Positions 15,219 through 23,806 of a stretch of 40,776 nt of DNA are shown here, piece after piece (the first letter of the stretch is position 1; each line of letters opens with the position of its first letter). The notes below the pieces were generated by a model. The model was given only the letters and a program-made list of their open reading frames with translations. It ran no database searches and was not told where the DNA came from. Made by a program: the position numbers and the translations under genes. Origin of the DNA: an uncultured Bacteroidales bacterium (GTDB lineage Bacteria > Bacteroidota > Bacteroidia > Bacteroidales > P3); assembly GCA_900319865.1 (NCBI GenBank), contig ONQD01000020.1:1-40776 (forward strand), in the 5' to 3' direction.

Positions 15219-16361
15219 TTAGAAGTCGTCGTTAGTGGCGGGATGTAGATAACGGTAGAGACTATAAAACTCGTCCACTATCTTCTTCATGGAAAACTTT
15301 TCGCGTTGGACACGGCCATCCAGCACCATCTGTTGGCGGAGCTGAGGGTCGGAAATGATGCGGTTGAGCTGGCTGGCGATTTCGGCCGGGTTGTTGGGAT
15401 TGGCATAGAGGGCAGCATCGCCACCAGCCTCAGGCATGGAAGAGACATTGGATGTGACGACAGGAGTGTCGCAACACATAGACTCAAGAATGGGAATGCC
15501 GAACCCCTCGAAGAGGGACATATAAGCCGAAGCGATGGCGCAGGCATAGAGCGCGGGGAAATCGGTGAAATCGGCATTTTTGATGATATGAACCCGAGAA
15601 GAGAGGTTGAGAGAACGGATTGCCGATTGAAGCTCGGCCTGGTAGGCACCGTGGGGACGGCCCACAATGAGCAGATGGACATCGTCGGGAAGAGAAGGAA
15701 GGGCTTTGACAATGGATATCTGATTCTTACGTTCCTCGATAGAGCCTACAGAAATGATGTACTTTTCGGGGAGGTTGTATTGCTTGCGGACATAATCCTT
15801 GTCGTCGTCGGTGACAGGATTCCAGAACTGGGAGTCGCAAGACTGGTAGATGACACGGATTTTGGACTCAGGGACATGGACAAACTGCATCAGGTCCTGC
15901 TTGGTTTGCTCGCTGATGGCAACAACGACATCGGCGAGATGGCAGGAATGGCGGATTTTGATGCGGTGCACCATGCGGTCGAACGGGGAATAGAACTGAG
16001 GGAAGCGCCAAACGATGAGGTCGTGGATGGTTACCACCTTCTTGATGGAGCGGGGAATGCCGTGAGGGAGCTCGTGGCTGAGCCCGTGGAAGATGTTGAC
16101 CTTGTCGTCCTTGAGATGGACGGTGACGCCGAAACGACGCCAGATGTCGGGGAAAAAGCGGTCGATGCCGGAGGGTTGACGGGTAGAGATATTGGCAAAA
16201 CCAGAGAAATAGCCTCTGTACTCGCCTGACATCACCGGGGAATAGAGAAAAGCACGTGCATCTTGATGCTCATGAGCCAAACCACATATTACCATGCGGC
16301 TATAGTTGCCCAATCCTGTATTGTTTTGAAAGGCGCGCTTAGCGTCGAAACCAATAACCAT
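15219..16361 (-). CDS. Glycosyltransferase family 4 (GT-B) enzyme
   Basis: A 380-residue enzyme starting at ATG 16361 (MVIGFDAKRAFQNNTGLGNY); an upstream frame to 16442 would cross the promoter and is rejected. It shows the GT4 pattern: an N-terminal acceptor domain with the GLGNY loop, TIHDLI at about 111-116, an ISVGSIEERKN motif opening the donor-binding domain (about 203-213), and the nucleotide-sugar motif E-x7-E (EGFGIPILE, 285-293), followed by PEAGGDAA. GT4 enzymes transfer sugars from activated donors with retention during polysaccharide, LPS or glycoprotein synthesis; donor and acceptor cannot be read here. Cytoplasmic, with no signal peptide. It diverges from a family 2 glycosyltransferase across a palindromic promoter, so the two may work on the same glycan. 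Confidence 0.9.
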   Translation of the reverse strand: MVIGFDAKRAFQNNTGLGNYSRMVICGLAHEHQDARAFLYSPVMSGEYRGYFSGFANISTRQPSGIDRFFPDIWRRFGVTVHLKDDKVNIFHGLSHELPHGIPRSIKKVVTIHDLIVWRFPQFYSPFDRMVHRIKIRHSCHLADVVVAISEQTKQDLMQFVHVPESKIRVIYQSCDSQFWNPVTDDDKDYVRKQYNLPEKYIISVGSIEERKNQISIVKALPSLPDDVHLLIVGRPHGAYQAELQSAIRSLNLSSRVHIIKNADFTDFPALYACAIASAYMSLFEGFGIPILESMCCDTPVVTSNVSSMPEAGGDAALYANPNNPAEIASQLNRIISDPQLRQQMVLDGRVQREKFSMKKIVDEFYSLYRYLHPATNDDF

Positions 16362-16375
16362 TATAAATACTGTTT

Positions 16376-16418
16376 GAATTTGCAAAAATACAAAAAAAAA
16401 ACGTATCTTTGCAAATTC
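16376..16418. promoter_or_regulatory. Palindromic divergent promoter between two glycosyltransferase genes
   Basis: GAATTTGCAAAAATAC (16376-16391) and GTATCTTTGCAAATTC (16403-16418) form a 16-bp inverted repeat with one mismatch and an 11-nt A-rich spacer. Each arm holds a -7 element: TATTTTTG on the minus strand (16390-16383) and TATCTTTG on the plus strand (16404-16411). The architecture matches the ruvC/kce promoter at 6345-6377. Confidence 0.8.
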
Positions 16419-16432
16419 AACGAAGAAAAAAT

Positions 16433-17194
16433 ATGGCGTCAAAGATTTCAGCAGTTATCATCACTCAAAATGAGGAACGTAACATAGGGCGATGTTTGGA
16501 GTCGCTGAGGGGAATTGTGGACGAAACAGTGGTGGTAGATTCAGGTTCGACCGATGAAACAATAGAGATTTGTGAGAAATATGGGGCACGATTTATGCAT
16601 CATGACTGGAAAGATTATGCCGACCAGAAGAACTATGCCAACAGTTTGGTGAGCCACGAATGGACACTGAGTATAGATGCCGACGAAGCCCTTTCGGACA
16701 AACTGAGAGAATCAATAAGCGAGTTGAAAAAAGCGGGGTTGGATGGTAATTGCACCTACAGCATGGCACGGCTGAACAATTATTGCGGCAGCTGGATAAG
16801 GCACAGCGGATGGTATCCGGACGAGAAAGTGCGGTTGTGGCCCAGCGGTGCCTGTAGATGGGAAGGGCTGGTGCACGAGGAGCTGAAGTATGCCAAAGCC
16901 ATGGAGAACCGGAAACTGGAGGGGGATTTGCTGCACTACTCATACTACAGCATTGAGGAACACGCCAGACGCCAAGTGAAATATGCCACCCTGGCAGCAC
17001 AGAAAGCCCATGAACAAGGGAAACGGTGCGGGAAGGCAACCCTGAGAGCGAAAACGGCCTGGACATTTGTGAGGAACTATGTGCTGAAAGGAGGATTCAG
17101 GGACGGCGAGGCGGGATATACCGTTTGCCGGATGGCCGCATTCTACACCTTGATAAAATATACCAAACTAAGAGAACTGAACAAAAAACAATAA
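16433..17194 (+). CDS. Glycosyltransferase family 2, WaaE/KdtX-like
   Basis: A 253-residue GT-A enzyme starting at ATG 16433, about 21 bp after the -7 element. Motifs: SAVIITQNEERNIGRCLESL at the nucleotide-binding N-terminus, VVVDSGSTDET (34-43) and the metal-binding SIDADEAL (80-87). The region with GWYPDEKVRLW and the C-terminal half resemble LPS core beta-1,4-glucosyltransferases of the WaaE type, which add glucose to the inner core; in Bacteroidetes that substrate is inference. The C-terminus carries amphipathic, basic segments that may bind the membrane. The trmH-like gene starts 12 bp downstream, so they are probably co-transcribed. Confidence 0.9.
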   Translation: MASKISAVIITQNEERNIGRCLESLRGIVDETVVVDSGSTDETIEICEKYGARFMHHDWKDYADQKNYANSLVSHEWTLSIDADEALSDKLRESISELKKAGLDGNCTYSMARLNNYCGSWIRHSGWYPDEKVRLWPSGACRWEGLVHEELKYAKAMENRKLEGDLLHYSYYSIEEHARRQVKYATLAAQKAHEQGKRCGKATLRAKTAWTFVRNYVLKGGFRDGEAGYTVCRMAAFYTLIKYTKLRELNKKQ

Positions 17195-17206
17195 CAAGCA
17201 ACTATT

Positions 17207-17938
17207 ATGCCCGAGATAAAAGAAAGCAACAGAGACCTGTTTGCAAAATACACTTTGGAAGAGAAACAGAGACTGTATGAAGCCGCAAGCGAGTTTTTTA
17301 GCGAGAACAAGCGTCAATTGTTTGACAGGCTGGTGAAGAACCGGACCCGACACATTTGTGTTGTGCTGGAAGACATATTCCAATCGCACAATGCCAGTGC
17401 AGTGCTGAGGAGCTGCGACTGCTTCGGGGTGCAGGATGTGCATGTGATAGAAGACCGGAACAAATATGCACCCAACTCGGAGGTGTCGATGGGGTCGGAC
17501 AAGTGGGTAGACTATTACAAGCATCCCGACATATTACAGACCTATGAGGAGCTGCATGCCAAGGGATACAAGATTATAGCCACCCTGCCTCACGAAAACG
17601 ACACCCTCATCACCCAACTGGACATATCGCAACCGACAGCGCTGGTGTTTGGCACAGAGCTGACTGGTCTGACGGAAGAGGCGATAGCACATGCCGACGG
17701 ATATGTGAAGGTGCCCATGTATGGTTTTACTGAGAGTTTCAACATCAGTGTGTGTGCCGCGCTATCGCTGTTCTGCCTGACGGAGAAGATGCGTGCCGAC
17801 GAGAGCATACAGTGGCAGCTGAGCGAAGACGAGCAAGCCACATTGAAACTGTATTGGTGCATGCAGGTGATACATGACGGGCGGAGAGTGATGAAACAGA
17901 TAGAAGAACGCCTGTTTGATACAGGAAAGAAAGGTTGA
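17207..17938 (+). CDS. TrmH-family (SpoU) RNA 2'-O-methyltransferase
   Basis: A 243-residue SPOUT enzyme that should transfer a methyl group from S-adenosylmethionine to a ribose 2'-OH, most likely Gm18 of tRNA. The three SpoU motifs are clear: NASAVLRSCDCFGV (62-75; Asn and Arg bind RNA and catalyse), ALVFGTELTGLTEEA (motif 2) and VPMYGFTESFNISVCAAL (motif 3, knotted SAM site). The short N- and C-terminal extensions are the TrmH type and not the L30e-like domain of RlmB. It lies 12 bp after the GT2 gene. No terminator is evident in the next 130 bp. Family certain; exact RNA target inferred. Confidence 0.88.
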   Translation: MPEIKESNRDLFAKYTLEEKQRLYEAASEFFSENKRQLFDRLVKNRTRHICVVLEDIFQSHNASAVLRSCDCFGVQDVHVIEDRNKYAPNSEVSMGSDKWVDYYKHPDILQTYEELHAKGYKIIATLPHENDTLITQLDISQPTALVFGTELTGLTEEAIAHADGYVKVPMYGFTESFNISVCAALSLFCLTEKMRADESIQWQLSEDEQATLKLYWCMQVIHDGRRVMKQIEERLFDTGKKG

Positions 17939-18073
17939 AAACAATGAAATGAGACAGACATCAAAAACGTAATGTACAGGCACTGGGGAGGCAGAAAAAC
18001 GATAGATGGGATTGATGGAATAAGAATAAAGCAAAAATATCTTATTTAATTTACCAATGTCAATTTTTTTTGT

Positions 18074-18081
18074 TATCTTTG
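18074..18081 (+). promoter_or_regulatory. -7 element (TATCTTTG) for the PepSY-like gene
   Basis: TATCTTTG lies 42 bp before the ATG at 18124, after a T-rich tract. The predicted leader is about 35 nt and AT-rich. Confidence 0.7.
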
Positions 18082-18123
18082 TAGGCTGAATGAATAAAAT
18101 ATTAATTATACAATAATAACAAT

Positions 18124-18606
18124 ATGAAAAAGATACTTGCAATTGCAGTACTCATGATTATGAGTCAGACGCTGGTATTTGCCCAGAAAGAAAAAGCGGT
18201 GAAAGAGGCCGATGTGCCTATCCGTTTTGTAAAAGACTTCCAAAACCAAGCCCCAGAGGCACAGAATGTGGCTTGGTCGATGACCACAGACAGTGTGGAA
18301 TATGTGGCCACTTTCATGACAAATGAGGGTGACAAGCAGTCCATACGCTTTTCGAACAAAGGTACAGAGACCCGCTACTATGTAGAGAGCCAATTCTATC
18401 CCAGATCCATCCGCGACAGTGTGGCACATTTATACCCCAAGCACAAAATTAAAGAGGTATATATCCGCAACTTGAAGAGAAAGATGACCTATCAGTGCGA
18501 AATCTACCGTCCGAAAGGATTCCTGTTCTGGAAAAAAGAGACCGAGAGAAAACTGCTCTCTTTCGAGACCGACGGAAAGATGATTGAAACTGTTGAGTTG
18601 CAATAG
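18124..18606 (+). CDS. Small secreted PepSY-like protein
   Basis: A 160-residue protein with a signal peptide (MKKILAIAVLMIMSQTLVFA, cleavage before Gln21). The rest has the look of the PepSY-like family common in Bacteroidetes: VPIRFVKDFQNQAPEAQNVAWSM followed by beta-strands with a GTETRYYVESQFYPRSIRDSV segment. Such proteins are periplasmic with no known catalytic activity. It is transcribed alone from its own promoter and ends at a terminator. Family assignment is tentative because it rests on pattern only. Confidence 0.65.
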   Translation: MKKILAIAVLMIMSQTLVFAQKEKAVKEADVPIRFVKDFQNQAPEAQNVAWSMTTDSVEYVATFMTNEGDKQSIRFSNKGTETRYYVESQFYPRSIRDSVAHLYPKHKIKEVYIRNLKRKMTYQCEIYRPKGFLFWKKETERKLLSFETDGKMIETVELQ

Positions 18607-18632
18607 AGATTGTCAAATACAGAAATACAGTC

Positions 18633-18663
18633 GGGTGCCTGAGTAATCGGGCACCCTCTTTTT
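18633..18663 (+). terminator. Terminator after the PepSY-like gene
   Basis: GGGTGCC (18633-18639) pairs with GGCACCC (18650-18656), then TCTTTTT. Confidence 0.85.
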
Positions 18664-18810
18664 ATGGGTGCTCATACTATAGATTGTGGAGATGAAATCG
18701 TAGCAAAGTGGGATGGGACGTGTAACAATTGCCGATGTGGGCAAGACAACCCTGAGGTGTATAAAGACGATTGACAGGGAAAGGGGTAACGATAGAGGCC
18801 ATGAAAAAAT

Positions 18811-18852
18811 AGAAAAAAGAAAGGGACAAACGCTTTGCGGCATCTGTCCCTT
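18811..18852 (-). terminator. Terminator for tyrS
   Basis: On the minus strand AAGGGACA (18852-18845) pairs with TGTCCCTT (18828-18821) and is followed by TCTTTTTTCT. Confidence 0.8.
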
Positions 18853-18875
18853 ATGCGAAGAATGGCCTGAGAAAG

Positions 18876-20153
18876 CTATTCTATGTTGAGCAGATAGTAG
18901 TTTTTCTTGCCTTTCTGGACAAGGATGCTGCCGCATGAAAGAATATCGTTGGCAGTAAGCTTGCAATCTTCGGACACCTTGGATTTGTTGACAGAAATGG
19001 AGTTCTGTTTCAACTCGCGGCGGATTTCGCCCTTGGATGCAAACATGCCGACTTCGGCAGCGAGGTCGATTAGACTAACACCCTCATCGATGGTGCTACG
19101 GGATACAGTAAACTGAGGTACGCCTTCGAAAACAGACAGCATCGTGTCGCGATCGAGACTATTGAGCTGCTCGGTTGTACCCTTGCCAAAGAGAAGCTCG
19201 GAAGCGGCAACAGCCATCTCGTAGTCCTTGAGAGAGTGGACACGACAGGTGATATCTTTAGCGAGAGCCTTCTGGAGAGCTCGTTTTTCGGGAGCCTCAG
19301 CCGTCTGCCGTTCAAGTTCGGCAATTTCCTCACTATTGAAAAGAGTGAAAATGCGGATATAGCGGGCGGCATCGACATCGGAGCAGTTGAGCCAGAATTG
19401 GTAAAACTTATAGGGGCTTGTCTTGGTGGGGTCGAGCCACACGTTTCCGCCTTCGGTTTTGCCGAACTTGGAGCCATCGGCCTTAGTGATAAGCGGGCAG
19501 GTGAGCGCGAATGCTTCGCCTCCTTCCATGCGGCGGATGAGCTCAGTACCGGTGGTGATATTGCCCCACTGGTCGGAGCCACCCATTTGGAGACGGCAGC
19601 CCTTGGTGCGATAGAGGGTCAGGAAATCATAGGCCTGGAGGAGCTGATAGCTGAACTCGGTGAAAGAAAGGCCTGTCTCGAGGCGTTTCTTGACAGAGTC
19701 CTTGGTCATCATATAATTCACAGTGATATGCTTGCCCACATCGCGGATGAAATCAAGGAAAAGATAATCCTTCATCCAGTCGTAGTTGTTGACAATTTCC
19801 GCGCCATTGGTGGGATTGTCGAAATCGAGGAATTTGGATAGCTGCTTGCGGATACAATCGACGTTGTGCTGAACCTCTTCGGGAGTGAGGAGCTTGCGCT
19901 CGGCGGCTTTGAAAGAGGGGTCACCTATCATGCCAGTAGCACCCCCCACAAGAGCCAGAGGTTTGTGTCCGGCCATCTGAAGATGCTTAAGGAGCATGAT
20001 GCTCACAAGATGGCCGATATGGAGGGAGTCGGCCGTGGGGTCGATACCAACATAGGCGGTGACCATTTCGCTTGACAGCATTTCCTCAGTTCCCGGCATG
20101 ATATCGTGAATCATACCACGCCATTTGAGTTCTTGAACAAGATTAGTATTCAT
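18876..20153 (-). CDS. tyrS: Tyrosine--tRNA ligase
   Basis: A 425-residue class I aminoacyl-tRNA synthetase charging tRNA-Tyr. The start chosen is ATG 20153 ([13 protein letters not shown]); an in-frame TTG four codons upstream is less likely. The HIGH motif is at 45-48 (ADSLHIGHL), tyrosine-pocket motifs YVGIDPT and GGSDQWGNI are present, and the KMSKS loop reads KFGKT (229-233), the usual form in this branch. A C-terminal S4 RNA-binding domain follows from about residue 355 ([20 protein letters not shown]). It is monocistronic: its own terminator lies downstream, and the next gene upstream ends at a terminator. No T-box leader is seen. Confidence 0.97.
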   Translation of the reverse strand: MNTNLVQELKWRGMIHDIMPGTEEMLSSEMVTAYVGIDPTADSLHIGHLVSIMLLKHLQMAGHKPLALVGGATGMIGDPSFKAAERKLLTPEEVQHNVDCIRKQLSKFLDFDNPTNGAEIVNNYDWMKDYLFLDFIRDVGKHITVNYMMTKDSVKKRLETGLSFTEFSYQLLQAYDFLTLYRTKGCRLQMGGSDQWGNITTGTELIRRMEGGEAFALTCPLITKADGSKFGKTEGGNVWLDPTKTSPYKFYQFWLNCSDVDAARYIRIFTLFNSEEIAELERQTAEAPEKRALQKALAKDITCRVHSLKDYEMAVAASELLFGKGTTEQLNSLDRDTMLSVFEGVPQFTVSRSTIDEGVSLIDLAAEVGMFASKGEIRRELKQNSISVNKSKVSEDCKLTANDILSCGSILVQKGKKNYYLLNIE

Positions 20154-20178
20154 CGTAATATTCAATTTAGATTAGTCT

Positions 20179-20220
20179 AATAATAAAAAAGAGGTACTGA
20201 GAGTGGACCAGTACCTCTTT
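20179..20220 (-). terminator. Terminator for the large T9SS propeller gene
   Basis: On the minus strand AAAGAGGTACTG (20220-20209) pairs with CAGTACCTCTTT (20199-20188), followed by a TTT-rich tail. The 12-bp stem is perfect and the loop is nine bases. Confidence 0.9.
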
Positions 20221-20236
20221 AGTTATCTAATTATAA

Positions 20237-23200
20237 TTATCTTACAATCAATTTAGAAGTAGCTTTCTGTCCACCCACGACAACATTGACAAGATACATG
20301 CCATGCTGGAGTGTTTGGCAATTGATGGTACGGGTGTGAACGCCTTCGCCCACAACGCCAAGGTTCTCGCTATAAACCACCTTACCGGAGAGGTCATATA
20401 TTCTCATATAAGCATTGCCGGGTTTTGCAACGGTGAGTTCCATAGTAGCGTTGTCGATAGCGGGATTGGGGAAGAAGCGAACACTGTTGGAACCGTTGTT
20501 CATGACGGTGGGGATGTCAAGATAGATTTCACGGGACACGATTTCGTTTTCGTGGTTGACAACATAGGTGCTGTCCATGAATATTCCACGACCGTAGGTG
20601 CCGAAATACATAGCGTAAGCCCACTTGGTCTTGGGGAACACATAGGGGACCTCGTTAGGACCATCATGGTCTATGTAGCGGATGAGAGAATTATTGTTGG
20701 TAACCTGATACATTGCTGTTACAGGAACGCCTTTGAAAGCACCGTATTCTTGCCAGTTACCACCTTCTACGCTATTCTTCTTGAAGACGCCATCTTCGGT
20801 ACCGACATAAACCTCACCTTTGGTGTATTCCACAAGAGCACTGTAGGCAGGGATATTGGTGGGCAGCGAAATGTTGTTGATAGTGTAGTTGGATTTGCTT
20901 GCATTGGCGATATAAACCACGTTGGGGCCATCGGCATTGTAACCATCGAAGGTAACGATAATACCATCAACACCCGGACGGGGATCAGTGGTGATAGAAG
21001 AGATACGACGGGCAAAGAAGATGTCGCCATCGGCTGCTGAAGCAATCAGCGTGTCGGTAGTGGTAACGCGGGCACTGTTTCTGTAGTTGAGAGAACCAAA
21101 GATATTGGCACCAGTACCATTGTAGTCGACATTGTTCAAACCACGCACGCGGGCGATATATGAGCGGTTGAGAGTATCATTCTCGACTACGACGAAAGCG
21201 CAGTTGCCATCGTAGGACATGGCTGTGTAACGGACATGTAAATGGGGATAGATAGCACCGTTGATAGCATAGATATGAACCCACATACGGATATCGGGGG
21301 AGTTATAGGTCTGACGGAAATCGGTGGGGAACCAGCAATAAGAGACATTGGAATTCTGGGTAAAGCCCTTCTCAACTGTCACAGCAAGCATACGGCTGAC
21401 ATAGGGAGAATGAACAGTATGGCGGAGTTCGTTCTTCACGGTGAAATTGTGGTCGAAAGCATGCCAGAAAGGATAGCCGGCATGAGCGTGATCGAGCACC
21501 ATGATGGAGTCGCCAGCCTTTATCTGGAAGTTCTGGGAAATAGTAGTGTCTTTATGATTGCGTCTGACGGAACCCAAAGTATCAATAATAAAAGTTAAGC
21601 TATCGTTAGAATAGATATTGTTGTTGGTTTCCCAAAGGACAATCTGTCCAATAGCGGGACCGTTTTCAATCTCTTCGGTTGTAAGAGCAATATCGCTAGT
21701 CCAGGTCTGAGTATTAGTATAGTCGGAATAGTCACCATAGCTACGTCCAATTGAACCATTGGCAGAGGACACGAAAATGGGACGACGAGAGATAGGCAGA
21801 TACTGGTTGAAGCGGGAAGCAGCAACCTTACCGCCATTACCTTTCCAAATGATATTGGCCAAATGGTTCATGTTGGAACCGGAGTTATCGTACCAAGTGG
21901 AATCGTTGACACCACCGTTGTGAGCAACACGGGATTCGATGTAGGGGCAAGCATTGGCATTGGCACCACTGATGATAGAGCCATCGGGGCAAACTGCAAG
22001 ACCATTAATCTGAACAGAGTTCATACCACGGTTGTAGTTTTCGAAACGGGAGAAATTCTCCTGAGCATAATAGACACCACCATCGGTAACGACATAGTAG
22101 CGTTCGGCCATAATGCATCTCTCAGCATCCCAACGGACATCGGGGACAATCTGATGAATGCCGGAGTGGACAAACATTGCGTTGGAATAGACCATAGCCA
22201 TGTAGTTGCCACCATTGAGCTGATACTCATCAGACGAGGAAACGGTCCACTGGTAAGGAGAATTAGGAACATAACCTTTACCAATCCATACATTGGCACC
22301 ACCCATAATAACCTTGGAGCTGTCGACAGGAGACACGGTGATAGCACCGCAGGTTTTGGAGGTTGCATAGCTGGTGTAAGGAGTTACAGTGGAAGTTGAA
22401 AGCAATTGCCATGAATTGGTGTTGCGGGTCATATAAAGACCAGAGAGAAGTCCGTTGCGGTTAGCAACCATTGCATAGAGGTAATCCTCATGGTTGGGGG
22501 CCAGGGCGAGGTCGATGGCAGAAGCATTGCTACCAAAGGCTTCGCAGCTGCTAGTGATATTGACAGGCTGAGAATTGCCAATCACATCACTGATTTTGTA
22601 TACGCTACCTTTGCTGGTGAAGAAACATCTGTTGTATTGTTTGGAGAGTGCCAAACTGCGAACGCTACCGGTGAAAACACGGGCAGGAGTGTTGTTCCAG
22701 TTGCTTTCCTGAGCGATGTTCCAACGGAAAAGGCCCTGCTCAGTGGCAACAAAGAAATAGGAAACACCTTGAAGTGTAATCACTGCCATATCGTTAATAG
22801 CAGCGAAGTCAGCGTCGAAGTTAGTTCCAGGAGCCGTGCCGTTAATCTGGGTGAATCGTCTCTGAGGATTGGTTTCCTTGCAGTTGAACAGGAAAAGACC
22901 ACGACCCAGAGCAGACATCTTGTTCAGATTGGAACCCTTCGCATAAGTGCTCTCGCCAGTTGCTATCACAATAATACTATCATTGAATTTCAGCAGCTTG
23001 CTGATAGGAAGGGTAATCTCTTTGCCATCCATATAGCAAGGAACGTAGTTCCATATATCTTCTTCCTTGTTAGTACGGGTATAGAGACCGCCTGTTGCGG
23101 CACCAGCATACAGTACACTGTAGTCGTCGAGTTGTTGCTGCACCACCAACGAGGTGACGCGACCACCGATATTATCGGGGCCAATTTCTACGAGATTGTT

Positions 23201-23293
23201 GCTTTGAAAATTTGCCTTTTGAGCAGTCGCTGTGCCCGCAATACAGACACAGATGCCCACAAATAAGCCGAGAAGTACTTTTCTACTTTTCAT
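20237..23293 (-). CDS. Large secreted protein, predicted beta-propeller, with T9SS sorting domain
   Basis: A 1018-residue protein with a signal peptide (about residues 1-24, cleavage after TATA). The opening VEIGPDNIGGRVTSLVV, then YAGAATGGLYTR, and later YVGTEDGVFKK and FGTYGRGIFMD, resemble the first and last blades of WD/sortilin/photosystem-II-assembly-type propellers; repeated strands with G-G-V-(Y/F) turns occur throughout. The last 85 residues are a type A T9SS sorting domain (VRFFPNPAIDNATMEL, then LQHGMYLVNVVVGGQ and KLIVR). It should be exported across the outer membrane and anchored or released. No catalytic motif is recognised; the role is unknown. It has its own promoter with a -33/-7 pair and its own terminator. 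Sense-strand base use is less C-rich than that of the deiminase gene. Confidence 0.8.
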   Translation of the reverse strand: MKSRKVLLGLFVGICVCIAGTATAQKANFQSNNLVEIGPDNIGGRVTSLVVQQQLDDYSVLYAGAATGGLYTRTNKEEDIWNYVPCYMDGKEITLPISKLLKFNDSIIVIATGESTYAKGSNLNKMSALGRGLFLFNCKETNPQRRFTQINGTAPGTNFDADFAAINDMAVITLQGVSYFFVATEQGLFRWNIAQESNWNNTPARVFTGSVRSLALSKQYNRCFFTSKGSVYKISDVIGNSQPVNITSSCEAFGSNASAIDLALAPNHEDYLYAMVANRNGLLSGLYMTRNTNSWQLLSTSTVTPYTSYATSKTCGAITVSPVDSSKVIMGGANVWIGKGYVPNSPYQWTVSSSDEYQLNGGNYMAMVYSNAMFVHSGIHQIVPDVRWDAERCIMAERYYVVTDGGVYYAQENFSRFENYNRGMNSVQINGLAVCPDGSIISGANANACPYIESRVAHNGGVNDSTWYDNSGSNMNHLANIIWKGNGGKVAASRFNQYLPISRRPIFVSSANGSIGRSYGDYSDYTNTQTWTSDIALTTEEIENGPAIGQIVLWETNNNIYSNDSLTFIIDTLGSVRRNHKDTTISQNFQIKAGDSIMVLDHAHAGYPFWHAFDHNFTVKNELRHTVHSPYVSRMLAVTVEKGFTQNSNVSYCWFPTDFRQTYNSPDIRMWVHIYAINGAIYPHLHVRYTAMSYDGNCAFVVVENDTLNRSYIARVRGLNNVDYNGTGANIFGSLNYRNSARVTTTDTLIASAADGDIFFARRISSITTDPRPGVDGIIVTFDGYNADGPNVVYIANASKSNYTINNISLPTNIPAYSALVEYTKGEVYVGTEDGVFKKNSVEGGNWQEYGAFKGVPVTAMYQVTNNNSLIRYIDHDGPNEVPYVFPKTKWAYAMYFGTYGRGIFMDSTYVVNHENEIVSREIYLDIPTVMNNGSNSVRFFPNPAIDNATMELTVAKPGNAYMRIYDLSGKVVYSENLGVVGEGVHTRTINCQTLQHGMYLVNVVVGGQKATSKLIVR

Positions 23294-23346
23294 AAGATTT
23301 TAATATTTAATTAGATATTTAATTTCCATTCTAAACTTTTAATTAG

Positions 23347-23376
23347 CAAAGATACATATTTTTTTTTATTTTGCAA
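23347..23376 (-). promoter_or_regulatory. Promoter of the large T9SS propeller gene
   Basis: On the minus strand TATCTTTG (23354-23347) is preceded by TTG (23376-23374) with a 19-bp gap, a full Bacteroidetes -33/-7 promoter. The ATG lies 53 bp beyond the -7 element. Confidence 0.78.
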
Positions 23377-23399
23377 CACTTTCGACTGCAAAAAATAAA

Positions 23400-23806
23400 A
23401 ATATATTTATTGTTTTCAATATAATTATTTATCGAGGGATGAAAACCACAGAGAGACAATGGCTCTCATTCTTTCACCGAACAACCCGCCATATTACTGG
23501 ACAATTGTAACTCTCAACTCTCTTTGAGGCTTAATCCATCCAAACCTCAAACCATCGGAAAAACAATAGCACAATAGTTATAAAAGACTGCCCTCTAGCC
23601 GACTTGAGCACAAGACACGTTGTCAATGTCTGCCACTCAAGGCAAATGACATACCTCAAAATTTCGGAGACACAAAAGTTATAAAAACTAAAAAAATGGT
23701 GCTAGTCTGCAATAAAGAAAAAGTGATTGCGTTATAGACATTAATTTATAATAAAATGAACTTAAACACAGTCAATTCAAAAGATAACTGAAACAATATA
23801 AATAAT
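23400..23806. other. Spacer upstream of the moxR/bat operon, no gene
   Basis: This AT-rich gap has no supportable reading frame. Two similar segments, CAATAGTTATAAAAgACT (near 23570) and CAAAAGTTATAAAAACT (near 23673), repeat about 100 bp apart. No clean TAnnTTTG element is seen near 23807, so the operon promoter is not located. Confidence 0.5.
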
